Positions 18,646-28,530 of a DNA stretch of 64,000 nucleotides are shown here, one piece after another. The DNA comes from CAWJHE01 sp963842455 (lineage in GTDB: Bacteria; Chloroflexota; Anaerolineae; Anaerolineales; UBA4823): NCBI GenBank assembly GCA_963842455.1, contig CAWJHE010000007.1, positions 1-64,000 of the forward strand, written 5' to 3'. How positions within the stretch are numbered: position 1 is the first letter of the stretch; each line of letters opens with the position of its first letter. The notes beneath the pieces are model-generated. The model had not been told where the DNA came from, ran no database searches, and saw nothing but the letters and a program-made list of their open reading frames with translations. The translations under genes were made by a program, and so were the position numbers.

Positions 18646-19734
18646 ATGATACGATCTATGTTGCGTTTGCTCAGGGTTTTCCAGCAGATCGCTAAACTGC
18701 CTATTCGAAATCCATCCCTTCTCACCAGCCTGGCAGTTACTTTCTCGTGCCTGGCACTCATTTTTCTCACCATTATCCCCACCATATCAGGGCTGGCAAA
18801 AACGGACAATGCTTACGATCTGATCGGAGCAGTAAATCAACTGCGCCAAGCAAATGGCCTGCCTGCTTACCAGGTGAATGGTTCGCTCATGGCTGCCGCC
18901 CAGGCGCACTCAGAGTATCAGGCATCCATTGGCTCTATCACCCACACAGGTGCTGGCGGCTCGAATGCCAAAGGCCGGGCAATAGCAGCAGGATATGGAG
19001 ACGGAGCTACCGTCTATGTTTCGGAAAATATTGCTGGCGGAAATCAGATGAGCTACCAACAGGCTGTACAGATGTGGCAGGGCGATAGTCTGCACCTGAA
19101 TACCATGCTCGGCGGGAACTATACCGATGTTGGCGCAGGGGTAGCCATTGCCGGCGACCGGGTTTATTTCACCCTGGACGTTGGCTATATAGCCGGTTCA
19201 CCTGGCAGCGGCTCTCCAGTCACCGGCAGCACCTCACAGCCGCCAGCAGCCGCCGCCAATCCCGTCCAGCCTGTGGTACCCTCGACCCCAGGGCCAGATG
19301 GCTCAATTTCCCATAGGGTCCAAAGCGGGCAGACTCTTTGGGCAATCTCAGCCATTTACAAAGTCAGCCTGCCCGAAATATTGGCCATAAACGGCTTTAC
19401 AGACAACACCTTGATTTTTCCCGGCGATGAAATTCTGATTAGATCCGCCAAGATCACTGCCACCTTGGATGCCACTTCGACAAGCACAACCAGCAAGATA
19501 ACCCCTACGCCGCGTCCAACTCGGACAATAGCACCCACGATCGAAATCCAAAGTACAGAGCTTGCCATGCAGGCTGAGCAGGTTTCCAGTCAAAGCAACC
19601 TGAATCCACAAACTGCCCCTAATAAAAAGGATCCCGCTCTTTTCTTGATCGCCGCCCTGGTGTTAGGCGGTTCAATTCTCATGGTTGTTGGGAATATTTT
19701 GAAGAAGCAGCAAGCCAATGAAGAAGACAGATAA
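18646..19734 (+). CDS. Exported CAP-domain protein with LysM and C-terminal membrane anchor
   Basis: 362 residues. A basic start and a hydrophobic segment (about 25-50) act as signal or anchor. A CAP/SCP domain (about 55-185) has AQAHSEYQAS, HTGAGG, SENIAGG and YTDVGAGVA. A Pro/Ala-rich spacer and one LysM domain (about 222-267, HRVQSGQTLWAISAIYKVS, then NTLIFPGDEI) follow, and last a Thr-rich linker and a membrane helix near the C-terminus. LysM should hold it to peptidoglycan; the biochemical role of bacterial CAP domains is largely unsettled. An in-frame ATG also occurs at 18658 and neither start has a good ribosome site, so the start is uncertain. Confidence 0.88.
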   Translation: MIRSMLRLLRVFQQIAKLPIRNPSLLTSLAVTFSCLALIFLTIIPTISGLAKTDNAYDLIGAVNQLRQANGLPAYQVNGSLMAAAQAHSEYQASIGSITHTGAGGSNAKGRAIAAGYGDGATVYVSENIAGGNQMSYQQAVQMWQGDSLHLNTMLGGNYTDVGAGVAIAGDRVYFTLDVGYIAGSPGSGSPVTGSTSQPPAAAANPVQPVVPSTPGPDGSISHRVQSGQTLWAISAIYKVSLPEILAINGFTDNTLIFPGDEILIRSAKITATLDATSTSTTSKITPTPRPTRTIAPTIEIQSTELAMQAEQVSSQSNLNPQTAPNKKDPALFLIAALVLGGSILMVVGNILKKQQANEEDR

Positions 19735-19741
19735 ACCCATT

Positions 19742-20125
19742 CTAGTCAGGTAAATTATCCGTACTCTGGAGCATCATTTCTTTATCTAAGAACCATGCAC
19801 CTTTACGATCATCTACGTTTTTGGGCGCCCGGTCATAATAAATATCGAAAATTTTCCCTTGTGAAGTTCGTACACGAAAATAATCCTGTCCCACCCCCCA
19901 AGAACCTCTGCGAGCAGCTGTAACTGCATGTTCGGGACGCATATTGTTAGCCATACGACCTCGCCTGCGATAATCATGCCACTCGCTCAGCACTTCCGTA
20001 ACCTTGTACACCTCACCGCGCCAGGAAAACGTATCTGGCGGTCCTGGTATTTTTTCAAATACAGGTGGATGAGAAAAAGTAACTTCGATCAGTTCACCGA
20101 TAAAATGTACAGGTTTAAATTCCAT
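19742..20125 (-). CDS. DUF6504-like small protein
   Basis: About 127 residues with no membrane segment. The C-terminal part (GQDYFRVRTSQGKIFDIYYDRAP, then WFLDKEM) resembles the short DUF6504 family, from memory rather than from a search. The first part has an SH3-like flavour (PGPPDTFSWRGEVYKVTEVLSEWHD). I use the ATG at 20125; the frame opens at 20143. It converges with the CAP-LysM gene, 7 bases apart, and no terminator is seen between them. Function unknown. Confidence 0.7.
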   Translation of the reverse strand: MEFKPVHFIGELIEVTFSHPPVFEKIPGPPDTFSWRGEVYKVTEVLSEWHDYRRRGRMANNMRPEHAVTAARRGSWGVGQDYFRVRTSQGKIFDIYYDRAPKNVDDRKGAWFLDKEMMLQSTDNLPD

Positions 20126-20203
20126 TCTTGATCTCGAATCCAATCATTTTGCAGAAACATATACAAGAGTCAAAAATGACATGGAAATACGTACATCTTA
20201 CTA

Positions 20204-20232
20204 TTGATATTTACAAAATCATTGCATATAAT
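20204..20232 (+). promoter_or_regulatory. Strong promoter giving a nearly leaderless mRNA
   Basis: TTGATA and TATAAT are separated by exactly 17 bases. The -10 ends 8 bases before the ATG at 20241, so transcription should begin within about 2 bases of the start codon. No ribosome site can be present. Confidence 0.75.
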
Positions 20233-20240
20233 AATATCAT

Positions 20241-21209
20241 ATGAGGGGTCGCCTGCTTGGATTTATCGTCTTTATCATTCTTTCAAGCGTATTGAGCGGG
20301 CAGGTTGCTGCCGCACAATCGCCGGATTTTATATACTCTGAAAATAAAGGCCACACGATCAGTGGGGCTTTTCTAGAATTCTACAGTCTCTCCCCAAACC
20401 CAAAAGAAATCTACGGTGAACCAATTACGGAGGCTTTCACAGATCCCAGATACAACCTTTTGGTTCAATATTTCGAAAAAGCTCGCTTTGAATACCATCC
20501 GACCGAACCAGCAGGCTATCAGGTCCATATTTCTCCGCTAGGCATCACACATTTCAAACTTTTTCAAAATCAGCTACAACCCAGCAATGTGTTTGATCAT
20601 TCACAGGGCTGTCGTATCTTCTCCGATACTGGCTTCAGAATCTGCATGGCTTTTCGTGCATTCTATGAAGCCAATGGTGGGGAATATACCTTTGGTCCTC
20701 CAGTAAGTAATGCCGTCTGGCTAAACGGGAGGCTGGTTCAGTACTTCTTCTACAGCAGATTGGAATGGCACCCAGACCTGCCCAGTGGGAAAAATATACT
20801 TGTCTCCAATTTTGGTTATGAATTCTTCTACATAAATCAGGAAAATTCTTCCAGGTTAGACCCAGTTCTAACCACCGGCGATAATACCATCTACAGCGTA
20901 TTAAGTATCAACACCAAGGCTGTTGTAGAACAGGCTATCACCTCGCCGCACGGACGTCAGACGGTTCATATTCTGGTCACCGACCAACGCAGATTACCAA
21001 TAGCCGATGCACAGGCAGTTGTGGTATTACGGCTCCCATCTGGGGAAGAAAGCCGTTATATTGTCCCCCAACTTACCAACCAACAGGGTGTTACACAATT
21101 CTCCTTCCCATTTGAATCAAGCATGGTAGGAATGGCTGAAATCCAGGTAATCGTCACCCGCGACCATCTCCAAGCAAAGACAACAACCTCATTTAGAATT
21201 TGGTGGTAA
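20241..21209 (+). CDS. Secreted protein with LGFP-like repeats
   Basis: 322 residues with a clear signal peptide (cleavage probably after VAAA, about residue 25). Two related units are seen: GEPITEAF...VQYFEKARFEYHP and GPPVSNAVW...VQYFFYSRLEWHP. This is the LGFP-like pattern of proteins that associate with cell wall or envelope in Chloroflexota and Actinobacteria. The last 90 residues look like a beta-sandwich (Ig-like) domain. No enzyme motif. It is probably read from a leaderless transcript and converges with the large TPR gene, 12 bases apart. Confidence 0.75.
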   Translation: MRGRLLGFIVFIILSSVLSGQVAAAQSPDFIYSENKGHTISGAFLEFYSLSPNPKEIYGEPITEAFTDPRYNLLVQYFEKARFEYHPTEPAGYQVHISPLGITHFKLFQNQLQPSNVFDHSQGCRIFSDTGFRICMAFRAFYEANGGEYTFGPPVSNAVWLNGRLVQYFFYSRLEWHPDLPSGKNILVSNFGYEFFYINQENSSRLDPVLTTGDNTIYSVLSINTKAVVEQAITSPHGRQTVHILVTDQRRLPIADAQAVVVLRLPSGEESRYIVPQLTNQQGVTQFSFPFESSMVGMAEIQVIVTRDHLQAKTTTSFRIWW

Positions 21210-21221
21210 TTCCTTCAGGTA

Positions 21222-23541
21222 CTACCTGCTGCCCTTTCGCAATTGCGTTAAGAGAAGTTCATACGCGTCACGATTAGCTGGCTCAAGTCCCAATAAAGTA
21301 TCGATAATTTGAATTGCCCCAGCCCGATCTCCGCCCTCCAGCAGTAACTCGCCGATCGCATCGAGCTGAGCAACGGCATCTTCTTTCCTGCCCAATTGCC
21401 GGTATAAATCAGCCAATCTACGTCGAATCGGCACAAGCTGAGGGTTCTCTTTAGCAAAGGTTTGAAGAAATTTCACGGCTGTATCATTCTGGCGAGTCTC
21501 TAACAAGTGCTCCAGGTACTGGTCTAGTTCTGATAAGGCTTGCTTTTCCTGGTTTAACCGCAAGTTCAGCTCTACCAGGCGATAGCGAGCTTTATCGTCG
21601 TCTGGTTGCAAGGTTCGGATCTGCTCAAAAACCCGCATTGCCTGGCGCCAATCCAAGCTTTGCATATCAATATCCGCCATCCTGTGCAAGATCTTAACAC
21701 GTAAAGAACGGTCCACATTTTCCTGATGAGCTACACGTAAAGCATCGGTATAAATTCTTCTGGAAGTATTAAAATCCGCTTGCCGGTAATACACTTCCGC
21801 CAGGTGCATATACTCCAGAATGGCGCTTTCTACCTGGTTTGCAGAGATCAATTGTGCAATCAAGCGATTGCGAACCTGCAAATCAGTAGGACAAATCTCA
21901 AGAATACTGCGATACATAGCAATAGCTTGTTGCGTTTCACCCCGGCTGCTGTAAGATTTGGCAACTGTCTGGAATTTCGACAATGCAGCAGGAATATTGC
22001 CTTGATCTACTAACATGTCACCCATCAAACGATGCAATGGTAAATAGGTGGGCGCCAAATCAATTGCGCCTAAAGCATGGTCCATGGCAGTGCGTAAATA
22101 TCCCTGAGCTCGATAAGTCTTGATTTGTGAGATAGCATCCATTAATTGGCCGCTATGGCTCTCTGTCAGAATCTCGACTACCGGACAAATCGGCGCGCCA
22201 TCCTGATCGCTCAACTGGTTGCGCGCCTGCGCCAGGCGTTTTTTCCAATCCGCCTGCATAAGCAGGGAATGTATATTTTCACATAAAGCCATTAATGCCT
22301 GAGGATCCTTCCGCATTAACGTCTCAATCAAGGGATCATACAATTGACGTAATTCGGTTGTGTATTCAGGGGCAACTATCTGAGCATCTGCAAAACGCAA
22401 AGCTTCCAGATAATGCGCTGCTGCTTGTTTGTAGTCCTGGCGCTGACAGGCATATTCTCCCATCAATAACCGCGAGGCGAGCAAGAATTCCTGCTTTTTG
22501 ACAGCCCGCTGTAAATAGCGAACACCTTGATCTGCGTTGCCAGCCTGGATCAATAAATAAGCCATGTTAAACTCGGCTGCCGGATGCTCCAAACCTGCCT
22601 CAATCGCCCGCATGAGTTCATCTGCCGCCTGAGCCAAATCACCGCGAGTTTGTGAATCGACCACCTGAGACAGGTGCAACGCCAGTCGTACTTTATCTGC
22701 AGATTTGGAACCAAAACCTGCTCCTGCCACAATGGCCTGCAACCCCTGGCGTTTAACCTGTGTTTCCTCTTCGGGCATTTCAAAGAGCATACTTGCCAAG
22801 GTGGTTAACGCTGCCTGGCAAGCCGCCTCAACTGGGTGTTGGTCCGTTTCTTTTTTGTCATCCGCTTGTTCATTATGGCTAAACTGGCGAACTTGGGCCA
22901 TACGTAATGGAGCGGTGCCGCCAGGCAGCCGTGAAGGTTTGGGGAGAGTTTTAAAATCTTTGAGCAGACCCAGAGCCTGTCGGGCATCGTCACTTTGCGG
23001 ATCCAGGCTGAGAGCCTGGTTGACTGCCTTGAGCGCCTTGTCTAGCTCCCCTCTTGCTTGGAGAATACTGGCAACTGCAAGATATTCCTTAATAGCTTGC
23101 TGCTTTTCTCCAGTCCGTTCATACACGATAGCGAGACGAGATCTTGCCTGCAGGTTTGCCGGGTTAAGCCGGATGACCCGCTCCCAATTGTGGATAGCTT
23201 TTTGAATATCTCTTGCATTTAAATACAAGTCCGCGGCTCGCAGCGATGCAATCGCAGCCCGGTCTAAATTTCCCTGGCGTTCATATAATTGGGCGATCTT
23301 TTCCAGAGGGAGAGGATCGGAAGTTATCAAGCCTGGCTGCTTTTTCATAACATCTCAGAGCAGCCGGGTAATCCTGAAGCTCAATAAGCGCCAGGCCTAA
23401 ATGGGTCAGAGCCTGAGGATGGTCAGGGAATTCATCCGAGGCCAGGCGATAATGCTCAGCTGCCTTATCCCACTTCTGATCCCAGGCGTCAGAATGCCCC
23501 AGGTTCATTTCTTGCTGGAATACTTCTTGTCGTCCGGCCAT
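21222..23541 (-). CDS. Large TPR protein with a frame break near its N-terminus
   Basis: Soluble tetratricopeptide-repeat protein of about 772 residues after correction. It has no signal or membrane segment and no catalytic motif. Translation from the ATG at 23541 (AGGAGA site 5 bases upstream) gives the first TPR and then leaves frame at 23281. The rest is open in the next frame from 23348 to 21222. The two frames overlap by 68 bases and the second has no good ribosome site, so one extra base near 23325-23345 (there is an AAAAA run there) is the simplest explanation. A natural overlapping gene pair cannot be excluded. The repeats fall in two blocks (about 1-140 and 230-700) around a less regular linker. 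Confidence 0.75.
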
Positions 23542-23673
23542 CGAATCTCCTAAACCAAGCTTGGGTTCTAATCCAGGTAATTCTAAACCAAACGATTTGT
23601 ATTCTGCTTTACAAAGCTGAAAGCGATCTGTTAAAAGTAGCGTTTCTAAGCCATCAGAATCGCAATGAAGCAC

Positions 23674-26487
23674 CTATAAGGTTGTCATCTGACCCCAATT
23701 CGTTCCCCAACGTGCTTCGGTGCTCAATGGCACATCCAACGAGTAAACCTCTCCCATCGTTTGTTGGACAACTTCAGCCGTTCGCTGCATTTCATCCAAA
23801 GGGCATTCCATGACAAGCTCATCATGTACTTGCAAAATCATGCGCGCCGCCAGACCAGCCTCTTTTAGCTCCAGTGGAACCTTCAGCATAGCCAGTTTCA
23901 TAATATCTGCTGCTGTACCCTGGATAGGAGCATTGATTGCTTCGCGTTCTTCTCGCATGCGCACATTGCGATTGGATTGCTCGCTTAACCCCGGGAAATA
24001 GCGCCGCCGGCCTAACAAAGTTTCAACATAGCCTTGTTGAGCTGCCAGGGTGCGAATGCCATCCAGGTATCGTTTTACACCAGGGAACTTAGTAAAGTAA
24101 GCCTGCATAAAATCTTCAGCTTCGCCCAGCGTTAAATCAGTATAACGGGTTAAGCCAAAGGCGCTCATCCCATAAATCAAGCCGAAATTGATCCCCTTTG
24201 CCCGCCGGCGCTGGTCCTTATCTACAGATTGCAATGGCACGCCATAGATAGCTGCTGCGGTGGTGGCATGAATATCCTGGCCTGCCCGGAATGCTTCAAT
24301 CATCGCCTGGTCCTGAGCCATATGAGCTACAATGCGCAACTCAATCTGTGAATAATCTACCGACAGAAGGCACTTTCCAGCCTCAGCCACAAAGGCATTG
24401 CGTACCTTACGCCCCAATTCGGTGCGGATTGGAATATTTTGCAGATTAGGATCCGATGAAGCAATCCGACCCGTAACCGCGCCGGTCTGGTTATAGGAGG
24501 TATGCACCCTGCCTGTCATGGGGTTTACCTGACCCGGCAGGGCCTCTAAATAAGTAGAACGCAATTTGGAAAGCTCACGGTATTCCAATACCAGGTCCAC
24601 CACAGGATGTTTACCACTCAACGCCTCCAGGACATCTGCCGATGTGGAATAAAAACCAGTGGATGTCCTCTGTGTTCGGTCCGGCGGTTCAATTTTCAGG
24701 CGAGTGAATAAAGCCTCAGAAAGCTGCTGGGGAGAATTCAAGTTGAAATGTGAGCCAACTTCCTGGTAGACCTGCTGCTCAATTTGCTGCAGCCGGTCGC
24801 TTAGCTCAGCAGACATTTTCTGCAGAAAGCCAACATCCAGAGAAATGCCATCCATCTCCATATCGGCTAGTACCGCTACCAGGGGCATTTCCAGGTCAAT
24901 CATCAGAGGCAACGCCTGTTTCTGCTTCAGCTCATCTTCTAATTCAGGCATTAAGCCTAAAACAACCTGAGCATCAGCCGCCGCGTACGCCGCCGCCTGC
25001 CCAATGGGAACCTGGGCCATGGTAATCTGGTTTTTACCTTTCCCAATCAGGTCCTCAATATGGGTCATGCGAATATCCTGCCTTACCCAGGCGAGGTTCT
25101 TTAAACTCAAATTTCGCGAAGCAGGGTTGCTCAGGAATTCGGCAATCATCGTGTCAAAAGCCAGCGGTTGTACTCGCAAGCCATATCGGGCTAGAACCAC
25201 GAAGTCGTATTTCAGGTTATGCCCAACTTTAGGTATTTGAGGGTTTGTCAGGGGTTGGCGCAGGGCATCCAACACCGTTTGGCGATCGAGTTGCGCACCA
25301 GAACCAGCTTGATGACCAACAGGTATATAAAAACCATGCCCAGGCTCAACCGCCAGGGAAATCCCAACCAGATCTGCACGCATCTGGTCGGTTGAGGTCG
25401 TCTCGGTATCGAAGGAAATTTGTTTGGCAGTATTCAACTGGTTGACCAGGTCCTTCAATTTCTCAGGATCATCAACCACTGTATAGAGCGTTTCGTCTGT
25501 TGGCTGCACACGCGTACGTGCAGGCTTTGATGGTGCTGCAACATTTCCTTGGCTGGCAGAAAACATGGATAATTGCTGACCATCACTTGGGCGGGTTTTG
25601 CCATACGATTGCTCCAGGTTGATCAGGCGCGGCATCAAGGTGCGGAATTCCAGCTCACGGAAAAGACCTTCAATCGTTTCCGGGTCAAATGCATGCGGCC
25701 GGGCCTGTTCCAAATCCAGGGGAATATCCAGGTCGGTGACAATTTGCGCCAGCTTCCGGCTAAGTTCAGCGCTCTCTTTACCCGCTTCCAGTTTCTTCCT
25801 GACACCGGCAGAAAGCTCATCCAGATGAGCATAAATATTTTCGAGAGTATCATAAGTTTGCAATAAAGATGAGGCTGTTTTCTCGCCAACCCCTGCCACA
25901 CCGGGGATATTATCTGATTTATCCCCCACCAGCGCTTTGTAATCCACCACCTGGTCCGGGCGGACACCGAGCGCCTGTTGGACATCTTCCGGCAAGTAAT
26001 CTTTCGATTCCGAAAGGCTCTTCCCCGGGAGACTAACGATCACGCGCCGATTCACCAATTGCAATAAATCCCGGTCACCGGTGATAATCTTTACACCCAA
26101 CCCTAGCTTGACGACTGCCTGCGCCACGCTGCCAAGGACATCATCCGCCTCGTAGCCTTCCAACTCTAAGCGAGGGATATTAAAGGCATCCACCAGCTGG
26201 CGAATCCGTTCCATCTGCGTACGCAGGTCATCCGGCATTTTTTCACGCGTGCCTTTATACTCTGCATACATCTCATCCCGGAATGTACGCCCCACATCAA
26301 ATGCCACCGCCAGGTAATCCGGGCGTTCCTGTTCCAATAGACGCAACAAAACACTGGTGAATCCATACACACCGGCTGTAGGCTCACCACTGCGGGTGCT
26401 AAAACCAGCCCCTGTACCACTGGTAAGAGCAAAATATGTCCGGTAAGCCAGAGCGTGGCCATCGATAAGATACAAAACAGGTGGCAT
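23674..26487 (-). CDS. polA: DNA polymerase I
   Basis: 937 residues, three domains. The 5'-3' exonuclease (about 1-290) has LIDGHALAYR and the YEADDVLG and GDRDLLQLV motifs, then DYKALVGDKSDNIPGV. The 3'-5' exonuclease (about 330-520) keeps its acidic residues: SFDTETTS, HNLKYDFV and YAAADAQ. The polymerase domain has motif A (DYSQIELRIVAHM), motif B (RRRAKGINFGLIYGMS) and motif C (QVHDELVME). So proofreading appears intact, unlike many PolA proteins. It fills gaps and removes RNA primers. A GGAAGG site lies 6 bases before the ATG. The next gene upstream is divergent. Confidence 0.97.
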   Translation of the reverse strand: MPPVLYLIDGHALAYRTYFALTSGTGAGFSTRSGEPTAGVYGFTSVLLRLLEQERPDYLAVAFDVGRTFRDEMYAEYKGTREKMPDDLRTQMERIRQLVDAFNIPRLELEGYEADDVLGSVAQAVVKLGLGVKIITGDRDLLQLVNRRVIVSLPGKSLSESKDYLPEDVQQALGVRPDQVVDYKALVGDKSDNIPGVAGVGEKTASSLLQTYDTLENIYAHLDELSAGVRKKLEAGKESAELSRKLAQIVTDLDIPLDLEQARPHAFDPETIEGLFRELEFRTLMPRLINLEQSYGKTRPSDGQQLSMFSASQGNVAAPSKPARTRVQPTDETLYTVVDDPEKLKDLVNQLNTAKQISFDTETTSTDQMRADLVGISLAVEPGHGFYIPVGHQAGSGAQLDRQTVLDALRQPLTNPQIPKVGHNLKYDFVVLARYGLRVQPLAFDTMIAEFLSNPASRNLSLKNLAWVRQDIRMTHIEDLIGKGKNQITMAQVPIGQAAAYAAADAQVVLGLMPELEDELKQKQALPLMIDLEMPLVAVLADMEMDGISLDVGFLQKMSAELSDRLQQIEQQVYQEVGSHFNLNSPQQLSEALFTRLKIEPPDRTQRTSTGFYSTSADVLEALSGKHPVVDLVLEYRELSKLRSTYLEALPGQVNPMTGRVHTSYNQTGAVTGRIASSDPNLQNIPIRTELGRKVRNAFVAEAGKCLLSVDYSQIELRIVAHMAQDQAMIEAFRAGQDIHATTAAAIYGVPLQSVDKDQRRRAKGINFGLIYGMSAFGLTRYTDLTLGEAEDFMQAYFTKFPGVKRYLDGIRTLAAQQGYVETLLGRRRYFPGLSEQSNRNVRMREEREAINAPIQGTAADIMKLAMLKVPLELKEAGLAARMILQVHDELVMECPLDEMQRTAEVVQQTMGEVYSLDVPLSTEARWGTNWGQMTTL

Positions 26488-26610
26488 AGTTCACCTTCCA
26501 CTTTCAGATTAACAAGAATTTTGATTTTCGGGTTACCCAGTATACATGATCAGCCTATCAGCGCTGTAAACCCGGGCTAACCAGATATTTCCTTAGCTAT
26601 TAAGATCAAG

Positions 26611-26829
26611 TATAATGGTAAAAGTGTATCATGGTGCAGTAGGGGAGGCAAGATCAACCTTCTCAGGCCAACCATGAAGACAAAAAGTGCGAAAATGCTT
26701 GAGCCAGGCTTACGATAAAAATTTCTGAAAGAACAGCGGGTTGCTGGAGAGCGACGACAACCCTGAAAGGTTTGATATCGATCGATCGGAAGGCAAATTT
26801 TTCTGAGATGGGAACCTGATCCGTATTCT
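26611..26829 (+). other. Long structured leader upstream of the SLT-like gene
   Basis: A TATAAT at 26611-26616 without a good -35 suggests a start near 26623, which leaves about 205 untranslated bases. Several pairings are visible. CATGGT pairs with ACCATG around an inner 7-bp helix (GGGGAGG with CCTTCTC). GGGTTG pairs with CAACCC around a 14-base loop. AAAAATTT pairs with AAATTTTT and encloses the previous hairpin. I do not recognise a named riboswitch class. The remaining bases back to 26488 hold the start region of the divergent polA. Confidence 0.45.
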
Positions 26830-28422
26830 ATGGCATGCATCGCGAAGCTAAGCCGCGCAGCCTATTTATTGGCATTTCTCGTAGCAGCCTTGTGGAGTCC
26901 AGGGCAATCTGTTGCTGCTCAAACCTCAACGCGCGTAACCACCCTAGTGGTCCCCTACATCGAATACGAATGGTGGCTGATGAGCTGGTCAGGCAACCAG
27001 TTTCTGTGCCAGGTACTGATCGATCACGACGGTTTGCCCACCCTGAGCGAAGTTTCTCAAGCTTGCAGTGCAGAAATTGCCAATGCCTGGGCTGGCACCC
27101 CTGCTTGCAAAACCCCTCTGGGATGTAAAGGCGTATACATGCACTTGATCGGCTCCCAGGCACAGGAACGCCAGGTCATTGTTGAGCTACCTCAACCTGA
27201 AATCTGGGTCTCTCTGGAAGGCTGCACACCCCAACCACCTGAGAACCGCTGCACGCAAATCCCAAGCCTGGTGCTTACCGGCATAGAACCGCTCCCTAAC
27301 GAAAGAATTACCGCAATACAAGGCATCCTGGACGGAGAGCCATTTTATTGTTTAAGCGATGTGTGCATTATTCCTCTGCGAGCTACCCCCATCCTGGGTT
27401 CTCGCCTGGAGTTTTGGGCCGATTCCAGTTACGGCGACTCGAGTGAGGTATTTACCGCCCAGGTACGTGTCATCGAAACCGGTGTCACCGCCTCACCCGA
27501 CCTGAAAGGCTGGTACGTGGATGTGATTAGTTCACAATGGCAAGGCGCACCATTAGCCAGCTGCGCCCGCATCTGGGACGCATTCCCACCTGTGGGAGGT
27601 TTACCCGATTGGCTCAAAACCCCCGAAGAACCTATCTTGCTCGCATCCGAAGAACCATACTATTATCTGGCTGGTCGACTGATCATGCAGGGCCTGGTGG
27701 ATGTATCCGCCTGTCCCAGCGGCGGGATGCTGCCTAATGGCTATGCAGATAGCTGCGGACTGGAACAATCCCGCCCCTTACTGGCAGATTGGCAAAACCA
27801 GTTTGACCATCGCATTGTCGAAGTAGCCAAAGAGACAGGCATCCCCGCCCAATTAATGAAAAACCTGTTCGCCCAGGAAAGCCAGTTCTGGCCAGGGGTG
27901 TTCCGGGTACCCTACGAGTACGGGCTAGGGCAGCTTACCGATCATGGCGTCGATTCAATTTTCCTGTGGCAACCCGAATTCTTCACCCAGTTCTGCCCCC
28001 TGGTATTGCACGAAGACGCCTGTAGCGGGGGATATCTCAGCTTAGAAGAGGATAGCCGGGCGATCCTACGCGGAGCGTTGGCAGTACAAGCCAAGGTGGA
28101 TTGTGCTGAATGCGAGGCCGGCATTGACCTGAGCAACACCAATTTCTCCGTCTCGTTGTTTGCCAATACCCTGCAGGCTAATTGCGCCCAGGTTAGTCGT
28201 ACAATCTTCACCGCTACAGCAAGCAGCCCTGGAATGGTAGCAACCTACGAAGACCTTTGGCGTTTCACCATTGCCAATTACCACGCTGGTCCTGGCTGTA
28301 CAGCGTATGCCATCCACCAAACATGGCAGAACACTGGCAGCCTCACCTGGCAGGAAGCCGTTAACTATTTCACCGACGCCTGCCAGGGGGTTATACCTTA
28401 CGTAGAAAAAATCACCCACTAA
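26830..28422 (+). CDS. Secreted Cys-rich protein with C-terminal lytic-transglycosylase-like domain
   Basis: 530 residues. Signal peptide to about residue 31. The first 320 residues are Cys-rich and beta-like, with no family I can name. The C-terminal part (about 330-525) resembles SLT/lysozyme-like domains: TGIPAQLMKNLFAQESQFWPG with a candidate catalytic Glu, then YEYGLGQLTDHG, and later FTIANYHAGPGC, which recalls the Tyr/Asn-containing motif of lytic transglycosylases. It probably cleaves or binds peptidoglycan outside the cell. No clear ribosome site precedes the ATG, and a long structured leader lies upstream. Confidence 0.75.
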   Translation: MACIAKLSRAAYLLAFLVAALWSPGQSVAAQTSTRVTTLVVPYIEYEWWLMSWSGNQFLCQVLIDHDGLPTLSEVSQACSAEIANAWAGTPACKTPLGCKGVYMHLIGSQAQERQVIVELPQPEIWVSLEGCTPQPPENRCTQIPSLVLTGIEPLPNERITAIQGILDGEPFYCLSDVCIIPLRATPILGSRLEFWADSSYGDSSEVFTAQVRVIETGVTASPDLKGWYVDVISSQWQGAPLASCARIWDAFPPVGGLPDWLKTPEEPILLASEEPYYYLAGRLIMQGLVDVSACPSGGMLPNGYADSCGLEQSRPLLADWQNQFDHRIVEVAKETGIPAQLMKNLFAQESQFWPGVFRVPYEYGLGQLTDHGVDSIFLWQPEFFTQFCPLVLHEDACSGGYLSLEEDSRAILRGALAVQAKVDCAECEAGIDLSNTNFSVSLFANTLQANCAQVSRTIFTATASSPGMVATYEDLWRFTIANYHAGPGCTAYAIHQTWQNTGSLTWQEAVNYFTDACQGVIPYVEKITH

Positions 28423-28476
28423 CCAGGGGATGGTATTCACGCGCCCACCAAATGCCTGGTCCTTATTCCAGGCATC

Positions 28477-28508
28477 AAAAAAGCCTGGCAGATTTTCTCC
28501 ACCAGGCT
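28477..28508 (-). terminator. Terminator of the 61-residue protein gene
   Basis: AGCCTGG and CCAGGCT arms with a 13-base loop are followed on the minus strand by six T residues. A second hairpin (TGCCTGG with CCAGGCA, 28453-28474) lies next to it at the end of the plus-strand SLT-like gene, but it has no T tract on that strand. Confidence 0.75.
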
Positions 28509-28530
28509 ATTTGCTTACAAAATAAGCAGA

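Noticed and set aside
26617..26829. Leader as a GEMM cyclic-di-GMP, cyclic-di-AMP or fluoride riboswitch
   Set aside because: The conserved core sequences of these classes, as I remember them, are not present. Only generic stems are seen.
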